Positions 32,377 to 43,129 of a DNA stretch of 64,000 bases are shown one piece after another. The notes beneath the pieces were generated by a model. It was given only the letters and a program-made list of their open reading frames with translations. It had not been told where the DNA came from and did not search any database. The position numbers and the translations under genes are program-made. Source of the DNA: Anastrepha obliqua (lineage: Eukaryota > Arthropoda > Insecta > Diptera > Tephritidae); the NCBI RefSeq assembly GCF_027943255.1, contig NC_072896.1, positions 46,154,501 to 46,218,500 on the forward strand, read 5' to 3'. How positions within the stretch are numbered: the first letter of the stretch is position 1; the number at the start of each line of letters is the position of its first letter.

Positions 32377-32519
32377 CTACCTTTATCTATGTTTCTATTT
32401 TTTCCTATCTTCTTCTCTTATACTTTTCTCCTTCCCTCCTTGACTAAATACCCTCTTTCCAGAGCTCTAAATACAATGGGCTTTTTTAGCCTGAGTGTTT
32501 AGGAGCCACCAAATCTCTT

Positions 32520-33290
32520 GGAGCTCCTTGGCTCGACCTATTCAAATTTCAGAGAAAGTGGCATTGATTGCATATTGCATCGTGTCATCCAAGGCGAAAC
32601 TCCACGCTTAGAGTAAGTTGCATCTAGCCATATATACTTTCCTATCCATCCATGTTTCTTAGAGGGTATCTGCAAAAGCATTTACATTGTAGGTGTATGT
32701 GTGCTCGCGGTTTAGTTGAAGCACCTGCTTCTTTAACAATCCTTCCTATTTTCCTAGCAGTTGCTCGTGGCAGTCATATTCCTTGCCGCTTTAATATGCT
32801 TACCACCTTGGCAAAAGATGCCTCGTTGATTCGAAGCCTCCAAGCTACGAATCCTTCATACCTCACTTGCTTCACGCTTGAATTATGAATGGTGCAAAAT
32901 GTTAGCGAAATTTCAGAAATAAAACTACGCATAACTCTCGACTTGGGTGTGTATTGGTGCGTACACTCTATTTTAGTGGCAGAAAGCCAACAAAAAATAA
33001 TAAAATAAAATAAAATAAAAGTAAAAAGTGGCAACTGGAAGAAAAAGTAAAATGGGTATTAAAATTAAATGGAGCCTCCTTTTTAATTTCAATTTAACAA
33101 ATATTAAAAAATTATTAAAAAACAACTAACTTTAGGCTCGATTATTGAGCTTGAGGGTCACTTCACATAAAAATTACTAAAAACGCTTCGATTGACGATA
33201 CTCAAATCCATACCAGCAAATTAATAAGTAGTTGCAGGAAGTCTTTGAGCGTCCAGGTGACGCTATATTAAATTTTTTTCTAAAAATATT
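32520..33290. other. No gene seen; (TAAAA)n microsatellite
   Basis: Unassigned. A pentanucleotide AAAAT run occupies about 32997-33022. The overlapping open frames at 32652-32888 and 32774-33034 show no motif. Confidence 0.4.
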
Positions 33291-33295
33291 TTTCG

Positions 33296-33500
33296 CTAAT
33301 AGCGGTCGCCACCCGGCAAGCAAGGGCAAAACTCCTAGTGTACTTCTACAATGAAAAAAAGTCTCATAAAAAAACCATCTGCCGTTCGGAGTCTGCTTAA
33401 GATTATAGAGGGAACAACATTAAGCCGCACACCACTAACAGGAGGAGGAGCTCGGCTAAACATCTAACAGAAGTGTACGCGCCAGCTATTTATTTTTTTA
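33296..33500 (+). repeat. SINE-A copy, 5'-truncated
   Basis: Starts at ctaatagcggtcgcc and runs through ggcaagcaagggcaaa, catctgccgttcggag, acattaagccgcacacc and ggaggaggagctcgg to a gtacgcgccagctatttattt tail. The tRNA head is missing, with no flanking duplication I can define. Confidence 0.75.
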
Positions 33501-33909
33501 GGTATATTTGGTTGATCATTAGCCCTCACGAACACGTCCGACGACGAAGAGACGCTGATAGATTTCAGCGCGGTACGCCAGCATCGAAATATTCCAATGC
33601 AATTTGGGTGTGCCCTCAACAAAGAAAGGAAATCAAACTAAAATAACTACGCAAACGAAAAAACTGAGGTGCTTAAAGACTGGAATTTAGACCGAAAATG
33701 CTTTCGAAAAATAGAACAGCAAGCGAATTCTCTGGATTTCAAAGCTGACATTATTATCGGCCTTAATGACGGAGAAAGAGTACAGAGGTGGTGACTTTCG
33801 CGAACCGTTATCCGACACTTAGTGATTTTGATAGAATTAGATGAAACTCTTTACTACTTTAAAATTATACCAGCCAACAGGTCCCTTGATCATGCCGATC
33901 CTCAAAAAA
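33501..33909. other. No gene seen
   Basis: Unassigned DNA. Confidence 0.35.
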
Positions 33910-33949
33910 ATAGGTGGTTCAGAAAGCAAACGCTATATGGCCCACCCTG
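33910..33949 (-). repeat. Solo terminus of DD41D family 5
   Basis: ggttcagaaagcaaacgc followed by tatatggcccaccctg and TA is, over 36 of 37 bases, the right end of the element at 37835-38535. No transposase or opposite end is seen nearby. Confidence 0.75.
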
Positions 33950-34045
33950 TATTTTATTAAATTAAATGAGTCTTTACTTTACATTTAATTGTCTGAAGCC
34001 GTTTTTGTCGATTTTTTATTTTGACGTTCTTCCAACAACCATCCA

Positions 34046-34275
34046 ATGCACGATACTTTTAATCAACAATTGATGCGCCAAAGCCAGCAACAAAAGTGTG
34101 CCTACGATACCGTCATGAGAGTAGTGAACGATGGAACTGACGGATTTTTTTTCTTATACGCTGTCAGAGGAGCGGGAAAAATGTTTTTACTATCACTGAT
34201 TTTGGCAGCGATTCGATCGCAAAATGGAACTGCACCAGCACCTGCTTCATCGGGAATTGCAGCTGGTAGTATTGC
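34046..34275 (+). pseudogene. Helitron/Helentron PIF1-like helicase fragment
   Basis: Reads QQQKCAYDTVMRVVNDGTDG, FFFLYAVRGAGKMFLLSLIL and AAIRSQNG..PAPASSGIAAG. This is the Walker A region of PIF1-family helicases (FFLD.PGGTGKTFL), here RGAGKM with the GK pair kept but the downstream Thr changed to Met, plus the ALASSGIAA block found in Helitron-encoded helicases. The homology stops near 34275. Only motif I and its surroundings remain. Confidence 0.75.
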
Positions 34276-34279
34276 ATCA

Positions 34280-34945
34280 AGCATTTACTTATTTTTACTA
34301 GTTCACGCTAAATGTAAGGCGGACGTGGGCATCCGTGTAGACATATTTCTTAAGTTGAGCAAATTAATTATACAATTCTGATAATTTTCTTTGTCTCGTT
34401 CTGAACATTTTGACATGCCCTGATTTCGTTAGAATACTACCGACTTCTGTTGTGTGAAAGTGAAAAAAAAGTCTTATTATTCACTACGAATGCGCTCAAG
34501 TCTTTCTTCTTCTTCGAAGTACCTTTCCGTCTTCCTTACATTGGCTTTTGAGTAAACAAACTGCATTGCCGCACTGTATTTTCCTTCAGCTATTTCACTT
34601 ATTTGCATGCTTTTGTTGTGCTCTCATTTGTGCTCTTCTAGTTGCTATTGCATTTCTGAGATTTGTGCATCTACTTGGAATTAACTGAGACATGCACTGA
34701 GCAACAGGAATAACATGGCTAAATAACAAGAAGCTCAGGCAAAAATAAAATAACGACATAGCAGAGCTGCTATCAAACTATGTACGTACATTCGTATACA
34801 TAGTAAGACAAAGCGAGTGAATGCTTTTCGGAGAATGAGCAAATGAAGGAGTGGCTGACTGACTAACTGAACGCTTGTTAAACACTTTGTTTACAATCCA
34901 ATTGTCCTGTTGCACAAGTTAAACAAAAGCAAATGGTATTTTCTT
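34280..34945. other. No gene seen
   Basis: Unassigned DNA before the TTAA element at 34952. Confidence 0.4.
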
Positions 34946-34951
34946 GCTTAA

Positions 34952-35521
34952 CCCTTAACTGGTATCGTGGGGGCCGCGCAGACCCCACGCGTTTTATTTT
35001 TTTGAATTTCTTAAAAACTACGCATAGTACGCGGCTGCCATTTCGAGTAATCTCATTACGTCGCGACACGCGGCGGGTGTCGGACGTTCGGCGCTGAAGC
35101 TTTTACCAGAGCGGAGCTACGTACGTTGCGGGAGCCGTGCGGACCCCACTATTCCCCCACTATACGTTGAAATACTTATGTTTTAGTTTATTTCTTCAAA
35201 GTTGATTTTATAAGAAATAAGAAAACATACATATGTTAGCTAAAGACTTTCGAAATAATAGTTTTTTTTTATTTTTATAGTGGCAAGAAAAAAATACCAA
35301 AAAATTGTCCAAATTTTGTGATCTCTTGTAGTAAATAAGTTCAAAGAAGTATATGAATAAAAACTTATTAATTTCATAAAACAAGCTTGTTATTTGCCCT
35401 GTCAAAATAATTCTTGAAAAAAATTGTAGACATTTGTATCCTAGAATCTAATTTTAATAGGGGGCCGCGCGGCCCCCACGATACTAGTTTCGTTAGTCAA
35501 ATTTACGATACCAGTTAAGGG
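34952..35521. mobile_element. 570-bp piggyBac-like non-autonomous element
   Basis: Perfect TTAA duplications at 34948-34951 and 35522-35525. The left end is cccttaactggtatcgt and the inverted right end is the same 14 bases then a short spacer: cccttaactggtatcgt against cccttaactggtatcgtaaa. Ends starting CCC with TTAA targets are the piggyBac hallmark. It is far more GC-rich at its ends than its surroundings. Three copies of a gggggccgcgc-type block occur at about 34969, 35130 and 35459, two of them subterminal and in opposite orientations. No ORF of interest is present. Confidence 0.85.
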
Positions 35522-35525
35522 TTAA

Positions 35526-36101
35526 AGACATAAAGTTGTGTAGCTACTGACTATCAACAAATATTTTTCATTGTCGAGAAATTTTCATTGAAGAGAAAAA
35601 TATTCAATTAATTTATTTCTTCAGCAGTTTGCATATTAAGTGCATGTTTGCTAATATTCTTTTCTCATATTTGTATATGCATTTCTAAGGTGGGTAACTA
35701 CTAAATAGAACAGGGCACTTATGGTCAATGAACTGTGGAAATTTTTATTTTTTTTGCCTGAGGCATACTGGTATATGTAATATCGTATAAACTATATTCT
35801 TAGCGATATGAAAACAGGGTTCGATCAAGTTTCCAGGTTGTCGTTAGTACTAAGGTTTTCTTTCATACAAATTAAAATTGGGTTTTTACCGATAGCAATC
35901 TTAGTTTATTTATTTTTATTATATTAATTCAAGCAAATCAAACGAATTCAACGCGAAACGTTTCATTTAAAGTGAAATAAATATTCGATTTTGTTTTGTA
36001 TGTACTCGCTTATGCAGTGCCACACTGTTTCTGAGCCTTTGCAGAGTCATAGCATCGTTTAAGTAAGGATTGTTTTGATCTGCCCAATCCAAGCAGACAT
36101 A
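35526..36101. other. No gene seen
   Basis: Unassigned AT-rich DNA up to the TA target of the next mariner. Confidence 0.4.
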
Positions 36102-36103
36102 TA

Positions 36104-37262
36104 CAGGGTCCTGAAACCAATTAAAAACGCATTAAATTTAGTTCCGAAAACTACTTTTATTCAATTCAAAGTAAAAAATGTGTGAAAATAATATAAAATT
36201 AAGAATCAATTTACTTTTGTGCGACATGACCACCTTTTGCTTTGACTATGGCTCTGAGACGGTCCAGACACGAATTACAAGCTGGCCGAATGTGGCTTGC
36301 AGGTATTTTGGTCCACTCGCGGACAATGTTTTTTTTTTCAGCGCCTCAAGACAGGTGAATCCTTCAGTTCAGACCTTGCCCTCCAAAATGGCCCAAAGAG
36401 AATAATCCATCTGGTGAATATTCACGGCTGGTGAATTTGTGTGGACGTTATGAAGTGTGAAACCTTGTTTTTTAGCCGTTTTTGATTCACTCGAGCTTTG
36501 TAAGACGATGCCGAGTCCTGTTGAAACGTCCATGGTCTGCCACCTAAATGTTTGTCTGCCCACGGCTTCAAAGCCACTTCCAGAATACTTTTGTAATAAT
36601 ATTTTGCATTTATCTTGACGGCAGGCTCGATGAAAATGATGGGGGAGGGCCCATCTGCGATTACAGCGACCCAAAGCGTTACCTGTGGCGGGTGCTGCCT
36701 CCCGATGGCCAATCGATGACTCAAATCCTCGTATGAATGTTCGGTCAAATAAACCCTATAGTTTTGAGAGTTTAAGAATTACCCAATTCCCTCTCTCAAG
36801 TCTGACTTGTTGCTGCTTTGGTGTGAGATCATGCGCCTTTTGGAACTTGTAACGCGACTTTGGGATCATTTTTTAGTATGCGGCAGATGCTATGGTCAGA
36901 TATTTTCAATTCTTTCGCCCTTTGATTGGCACTTCGTCGTTGATTTCGCTGAAGTCGCTTCTTAACTTTTGGAACCATTTCACGCGACGTCTTTTGATGA
37001 CCACCTCCATGACCTTATGCGATGCTACCACTATCATAGTAACGAGTAATGGTGCGATTAAGAAAAACTTTATTTACTTTAAGGTGCTCGAGCTCACGAA
37101 CAATCGCTGGTTGTGATTTTCCAGCCAAATGTAATGCAAACGCACTGTTATGTTTAAAATCCATTACTGATTTTGTCTATTTGCGTTTACTCTCGGCAAA
37201 ATGCTTCTGCGCGCTTGTAAACAATACTCTGGACTGCCATTTATCCAACTAACAGACAGCTG
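36104..37262 (-). pseudogene. DD37D mariner-like element, copy A4 (longest)
   Basis: The 3' terminus is at 36104 after TA (36102-36103), cagggtcc. Reading the minus strand: leader, ATG at about 37165-37163, the LAGKSQPAIVRELEHLKVNKV N-terminus, the HTH, then TEHSYEDLSHRLA, VTLWVAVIADGPSP, RPWTFQQDSASSYKARVNQK and IHQMDYSLWAILEGK. The second catalytic Asp is kept here, unlike in copies A1, A2 and A5. The first-Asp region is lost to a deletion between about 36775 and 36795, with further stops and shifts. I see no left TIR beyond about 37262. Confidence 0.8.
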
Positions 37263-37319
37263 AAGAATGGGCTCTGATGCAGTTCGGAACGCGCTACACA
37301 CTCTTACATATATCACAAA

Positions 37320-37832
37320 GTCTATACAAGGATCTTTATTGTTGTTGTAGCAGCGTAAATATTCCCCATCCCTACATACGGGGAATGCTGCTGAAGTAAC
37401 AGTCCTTGCCCGAATATAAATCCGGGTCGTTTCGGTAACGTAGAATCGACTGTTGTGGAAACAAGGATCTCTTTTCGGCTGCGTATGAGATTTATCCAGC
37501 GCATCAGACCAGATAGGTACACCGTACCGAAGATCACTTCTAACCTCGCTTGCTTATAACAGCCTACGTAGTTGTCTGGGCTCTGCTGAGGTCATCATGC
37601 GCCGAGATAGCTCCGCTGCTACTTTTTCAGCTCTCTTTAAAACTTTAAACAATAGCCTAACATCAAACACAATGTCCAGATATTTGAGAACAGCTGTTGA
37701 GATGATTTTATGTCCCTCGATTGTGATATAATATTAATAACTTCCGTACCTTTCTGCTGCTTATTAACACTGCCTCTATTTTAAGTCGCGCTGACTCCAT
37801 GGATGTTTGTCACTTCTGGGACCACCTTTATG
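37320..37832 (-). pseudogene. R1-like LINE, post-RT part and 3' end
   Basis: On the minus strand: IKVVPEVTNIHGVS, a TEV..ISSRK-like block, VLKYLDIVFDVRLLFKVLKRAEKVAAEL, RYGVPIWSDALDKSH, then 3' UTR ending in acaacaacaataaag at 37320. This is the TEAVLISSRK ... IKYLGV.+D.+L.F ... LRYG.PIW order of R1-clade elements, with the knuckle-coding part deleted. It continues upstream at 38538 past a DD41D insertion. Confidence 0.65.
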
Positions 37833-37834
37833 TA

Positions 37835-38535
37835 TGGGGTGGGCCATGTAAAATTTGCTTTTTCAATCGGCTACTATAAAAAAAAACTAATCAATATTTT
37901 TTCAAACTTTTTTTTTTCATTTTGAAGATTAAACATTGTCATTTATGAATGAAAAATAATATCGTTCAAATAACTACCACGACTGGCTTTACAGTAGGCC
38001 ATTCGATCAACCCAATTTTTAAACACATTTTCGATTGTTTGGGTTCCAATTTCATGAGTGGCAACTTCGATTTCGTGTTTTAAAGCATAAATCGCCTCTG
38101 GATGGTTCGCATAGCATTTGTCATTAACGGCGCCCCACAAAACATAGTCCAACGGACTTAAATCACAGCTCCGAGGCGGCCAATTGATATCGGAATTTCG
38201 GCTGATTATTCGGTTTTCAAAAACGGTAGGCAAAAGCTCGAGTGTAACTTTGGCAGTGTGACAAGTTGCACCGTCCAGTTGAAACCAAATGTCGTCCATG
38301 TCATCCTCTTCAATTTTTGGAAACAACTCGGTGAGCATGTCACGGTAACCCTCGCTATTTACTGTAACCGCGGAAGAAGAAGAAGACTCATCACTTTGGA
38401 AATAGGTTTTCAATATTTCCCAATTTTCCATTTCGTAAATGTCAAACCTTTAAGTAAATTATGAACACATTTGACATGTCATTTGTGTTACCATTCTCTC
38501 TGGTTCAAAAAGCAAACGCTATATGGCCCACCCTG
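37835..38535 (-). mobile_element. DD41D deletion derivative, family 5 (701 bp)
   Basis: TA at 37833-37834 and 38536-38537. The TIR is tggggtgggccatgtaaaat on the left and, inverted, cagggtgggccatatagcgt on the right. On the minus strand 37943-38431 is a 162-codon frame with TVNSEGYRDM, DIWFQLDGATCHTAKV (second Asp, in QLD not QQD) and PRSCDLSPLDYVLWGAVNDK (third Asp, 41 residues on), ending YLNDIIFHS. The N-terminal half with the first Asp is deleted. Excising the element plus one TA restores the R1-like LINE frame. Confidence 0.9.
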
Positions 38536-38537
38536 TA

Positions 38538-38590
38538 CTTGCCTAAAGCTACAATAGCTTTGTCGTCTGCAAGGCACACACAATAATGAA
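38538..38590 (-). pseudogene. R1-like LINE, RT catalytic motif (continuation)
   Basis: Minus strand reads LADDKAIVALGK, the YADD/LADD catalytic block of reverse transcriptase, running in frame into YIKVV across the TA target of the DD41D element. Confidence 0.6.
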
Positions 38591-39294
38591 AAAAACGTAT
38601 TGCACTTTAAACACAATTTCCATCAAACACGCAGTGGAAGCAGTTGACAATTTTCTCAAACCCAGAAACCGCAAACCAGTGTTTAGCTTTGGTGGAAACG
38701 TATTATTAGACAGCTTTCCCTATATTATATTATAAATAACCTAATTTTCAACCTCAGTCTTACCAAATATAGCTTTATTCACTAATACTCACCCGCATGA
38801 CTTACTATTTTGCTTATATTTTGCTCCAGATGGGCTGCCACTTATTATCTATATATCATGAAAATATTATATAAAGTTTTCTGCCATTTAACTGTTGAAA
38901 TACGATCATATAATAAATTGAAAGGAAAAATGAAAAATGCACTTCTGAAAGGTCACCCAGGTGTCTATTGGTTGTGATGGTTCTTTTTAAGTGATTTGAA
39001 TAAATTGTGGCCACATAGAACTCAACCTATTTTAATACATTTTAATTTTTCGGAGCATTCAAGTAGGTTGAAATAATTTTCTTTTGGCTTGTGTGAAAAT
39101 TCCAAATCGACAAATTCACAAAATCTCGGTCAATGGACTGCAGTTCTGTGTAAATCAAATGTCATTGTACTTAGGGCAACACACAAGAATCGGTTGGTAT
39201 GCGCTTTCAGCCGTGCATAAGTAGATACATATGTGCAAATAGATACATATATACGTGCATGTGCATGTGTATAGGTGTGTAGATATATTTGTTT
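38591..39294. other. No gene seen; CA/TG and CATA runs
   Basis: Unassigned DNA. Microsatellite-like atacatatatacgtgcatg near 39243-39261. Confidence 0.4.
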
Positions 39295-39345
39295 AGAGGA
39301 GTGCTTGGATCTGCGATTTGGCATATTCAAACAGAAATAGCAACT
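39295..39345 (-). repeat. LINE fragment shared with 41541-41590
   Basis: agtgcttggatctgcgattt plus the next 28 bases recur almost unchanged inside the LINE relic at 41541. No other part of that LINE is attached here. Confidence 0.6.
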
Positions 39346-39540
39346 TAGTCGCTAGAGAGGTGAATTCACAGCGGAAACTACCCTGCAGGCCTAACCTGAA
39401 GTAGTGCATAAAAATCGGTGCATTTGCTGGGAAAGCGAACCAAATAAGTAATGACTAGATTAGTACAACACCAATTGAAAGAAAAGAATCAAAATGCTGT
39501 TTTCTAAAAAACTACTATTTAAATGTTTGTTGAAAAGTCC

Positions 39541-39660
39541 ACCCACTTCTTCTTCCTCTTCTTGATTGGCGCGATAACCGCTTACGCAAATTTGGTCGAG
39601 TTGAACAAAGGCGCCCCCCTCTGCCCAAAAGCGCTTTAATATGGCCTGAACTTTTCCTAC
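39541..39660 (-). repeat. RTE-like LINE 3' end
   Basis: Read in reverse it ends gcggttatcgcgccaatc(aagaag)n. The same 3' terminus (gcggttatcgcgataatt then aagaagaag) closes the RTE-like derivative at 58930, so this is a 3'-end fragment with a GAA/AAG simple-repeat tail. Confidence 0.6.
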
Positions 39661-39699
39661 GATGTGGACTTTATCTCCACAATAGTGGCAAATCTCCGT

Positions 39700-40485
39700 A
39701 TTTTCTTAGGTATTTTCTATTTTGTTAACACGAAAAAATTGCAAGGGTGCAAGTCCGGTCAAATATAAATTTCTTTCGATAGCAGAAAATCATTGAGCAC
39801 ATGAAAAGACGTCTTTGCATTTGTCAAAAGCAAACTAAATATACCACATACGAGAGTTGGTTGAGAAGTACGTGCAAAGTCAGAGAGATCGCGCTACCGG
39901 CCTGTATCAAGGTTAGTAGCATCTCTTGGAAAAACACACACAAAGTTTCCGTCAGATTGGTATATTTTTTGTGTTTGGCATTCGTTTGAATTGAGGAAGT
40001 CAAGTGATTTTCCTGTTCCAGCACGACAACCAACCAGCTCACGACTTAGCAGCTGTGGTCCCAAAATTAATGATAATATAGTTCCAACTCGTTTTACATC
40101 GCCCCTATAATCCACACTTGGCTCCCTCGGTTCCCTCAAACTACTATTTGTTCACCATTTTGGCTGCTGGGAAAAAGATTTTATTTATACGAGGAGGTGA
40201 TTGCAGAAATAAATGGCTATTTATCAGGCTTGGATAAATCCTAATATTCGGAAGGGATCAACAATAGCGTTGGTAGAAGTGTATAAGCCTTAAAGGAGGC
40301 TGTGTCAAAAAATAAAAATGGACTTACTCCAAACAATTTAATAATTTATATTTTCGCTCGGTTCTTTCAAACGACCCCCATAGTTGAAACTGTTAATAAA
40401 TGTTCAGAATATGTGTGTGTGTGTGAATGTAAGTTGACCGCAAAATTTGAAAAGTCGCTTGAATTTTTTAACACACCCCGTACAT
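39700..40485. other. No gene seen
   Basis: Unassigned DNA. Overlapping frames near 39801-40139 show no domain. Confidence 0.35.
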
Positions 40486-40487
40486 AC

Positions 40488-40800
40488 GAGGGCTACCATT
40501 TATATTTTGCCTCTAATAATGAAAACATAGTAAAATAGTATGAAAATGGCTTTATTGTTTTTCAAAATATTCTTCCAGGAAGTCAATAAACGGCTGCATT
40601 CGCACCCAGAAGTGAATACCTCCAAAACGAGCTGCTTAAAGGCTTCAACAGCTTCTTCAGGCGTTGAAAGACGTTGACCTCACCTGTTATGTTTGATGTT
40701 CGGGAATAAAAAGAAATTCATCTGTACCCAGTTGAGGCTGTAATGCCAATCTATCTCGCGATACTCGTACATTCCGTGATAATTATGAATTAACAATTGA
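40488..40800 (-). pseudogene. Mariner-like transposase C-terminus and 3' end
   Basis: Minus strand reads FFLFPNIKHN (the D[FY].LFP/.L. block just after the third Asp), then GQRLSTPEEAVEAFKQLVLEV, several stops, and a 3' UTR ending ggcaaaatataaatggtagc followed by cctcgta, which is probably the terminal repeat. Upstream catalytic parts are missing. Confidence 0.55.
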
Positions 40801-41204
40801 CGGAAAGCATCGGTTTGCGGACGGCTTTTACGAAAGGCCTACAAGGATCGACGCGTTGGAACTCATTGTATGAGTACCAGCACCTACATCGGTGTGTCTT
40901 CCGAAACGTGGTATAGTCGATCGCGAAACGCCACAGGTAAGTGTGAAGATGTATTATACGAGTAATGGATCCCATAATGGTTCTTTTCTTTGAAGGTGTG
41001 TGCTTGTTTTGATCCGCGGCTGTTATTTTATTTCCCATTGCCCGATCCGATACCCGAGGACACGCCCGCTGATAGACAAGCAGCTTTGCAGTTCTATTAT
41101 AGATTTTTTTTTTGTCGGGACGGATTAGCAAATGCAGCACTCAGACACAATTGAGTCCACTGTACTGCACTCCCTATTTCATTTTCTTTAAATTTACTTA
41201 ACCT

Positions 41205-41680
41205 CCGATCAGATGTGAGTATTTCTTGTGGTGCCAGCGAGCCAAGGTGGTCGGTTCTTAACATATCAGTGCCAAAGTCCTCAAGACTGATTAGAGTGAA
41301 GGCCGGGCAGATACACAGAAAGTCGTCCGCCGTCTCATCCTCCTCTCCACAAGCTGGGCAGAGCGTAATGCACTGTCTGGTCTTTGCCCAGCTGTCTACA
41401 GCCCCCTCTGCTTAATGACGGGAGGAACTGCGATAGTCGGTCGGACATTGCAGGTAACATCAGTTTTGTACATTTGCAGCCTCTCTCAGACTGCCAAGCA
41501 CGGCTGCAGAAGGCAGTGACAGAACGGATAGATATTTAGGGAAGTGCTTGGATCTGCGATTTGGTATATTCAAACAGAAATAGCACCTTACCCGCGTTAC
41601 CAACGTGTCCCGGGACCCATTTTAACATCAGGATATTATGTCTGCCGACTTAGTTTAGCTTTATGATAAGTTACATAAAA
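41205..41680 (-). pseudogene. I-type LINE: RNase H end and Cys-His C-terminus
   Basis: Minus strand: IMLKWVPGHVGNAG (RNase H block), MSDRLSQFLP, then a CPACGEEDETADDFLCICP-type knuckle and DFGTDMLRTDHLGSLAPQEI. Same family as the scrap at 31130. The repeat at 39295 duplicates part of its 41541-41590 segment. Confidence 0.65.
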
Positions 41681-41935
41681 ATAAGCTTTGGCAAGGGGGC
41701 GTTACAACGTCCATTTGGATATATTACGCCAAGCAGGTAGCAAGTATAGCACTACTGGGCTGACTTTTCTCAACGTGACGTGACATTCTGCACAGATGTG
41801 ATAGTATTTTTAATGAGCTGTAATTTTAGAATTAGCTGCTAGAACATGACTAGGCTTATACAAATAAGTAGTAGTATATATGAAGTTGAGTATAAAAAAA
41901 GGAACTTGGCTTGACATTATCTTGCAAATGTCAGG

Positions 41936-42005
41936 ACCTCCGCGAACGGCAGATGGCTTTTATGTCAAATTATATACGTGACAGAAATACACTCTGAGGC
42001 TTGAG
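41936..42005 (-). repeat. SINE-A fragment
   Basis: cgaacggcagatggctttta and tgacagaaatacactctgagg match the reversed SINE-A body. Both ends are missing. Confidence 0.5.
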
Positions 42006-42009
42006 CGGA

Positions 42010-43125
42010 AAAGAAAAGCATGGAAAATCGGTCATGGTAACCAATTAACCAGATAAACCATGCGATTCCTTGCAGGGCATTACGGTATTTACACACGTAT
42101 GAATGTACCCTGGACAACAATTGAGTGACGTTAAATGCAAACAAATGCTCTGGCAAGCAGATGTACCGATAGATGTGTGGAATCATATAGACAGACAAAC
42201 AAATAAAATGTTAAACCGGCAGACACTTCGACTTCTGGGACAATTGTTATCCTACTGCAACAACAATCTCAAGCATAACAAACACATGGAACTCTCTGGC
42301 TGTAGATGTCTAAAAAGACTAGCAGTCAGACAAACTGCCAGTGTGACGGTCCGTTAGACAACTATTTAGTCAGTTCGTTATGCACTAAGTCAGTCAACCT
42401 GTCAGTCAAGTGGTAAGCGTTGACAAAGTTTACATTGCGTTACCAGCACAAATAGTGGCGTCAATTGAAAATGTCAGCAACATTTTTTGATTTCCCCACG
42501 GAAATTGATGGTATTTGCCCACCTGTGTAGTCAAAACGGATGGAGTGCTGAGCGAAAGCGCAAGAGCTTGAGTGGCGACATAGAAGGAAGCGAGTAGATA
42601 AAAGTATGTAAACACTTAAAAACATACTAATGTAACTGTATGGAAATATGTATAATATACGAGTGGGTGCACACATATGCGTGTAAGGATGAAGGCAAGC
42701 AAGTAGAAGAATTTTTGTGGTTCCCAATCATAATATAATATAATAGCATATTTGGTCCGAGTTGTGCCTTCGGTTTGATATGTGTGCCTTGCTGTCGTAG
42801 TTGTATACTCCCTACGAAATGCAGATGGTTTCTATGCAAGAGCTTGGCATGGTAGAAATATATTAGAAGGCTAGCCAATGTCTGCCATAGGAGACTACAC
42901 CAAGAGAGAGAGACAAATAATCTGCATGAAGATAGAGGGTGCATACGGTAGTTCCGGACATGCATATGCATATGTGGCTACAACTTGCCGAAACCAAGAT
43001 TCTTCTTTTCGGAGAACTACAAGTTAACTTAAAAAATGAAGAGATATGCAGTTACCGTTACTTAGTGTGCAAATCATACTGATTTAGTACTCTCTAATTT
43101 TCTTAAATTCGCCCGTTCACTCGTT
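42010..43125. other. No gene seen; decayed SINE-A trace at about 42775-42865
   Basis: Unassigned DNA. At 42775-42865 the blocks tgtgtgccttgctgtcg, atgcagatggtttctatg and catggtagaaata suggest a very old reversed SINE-A body. Confidence 0.4.
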
Positions 43126-43129
43126 AATT

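Noticed and set aside
40790..41140. 116-codon minus ORF as a host protein
   Set aside because: No recognisable domain, and it partly overlaps the mariner 3' relic. Nothing supports it as a gene.
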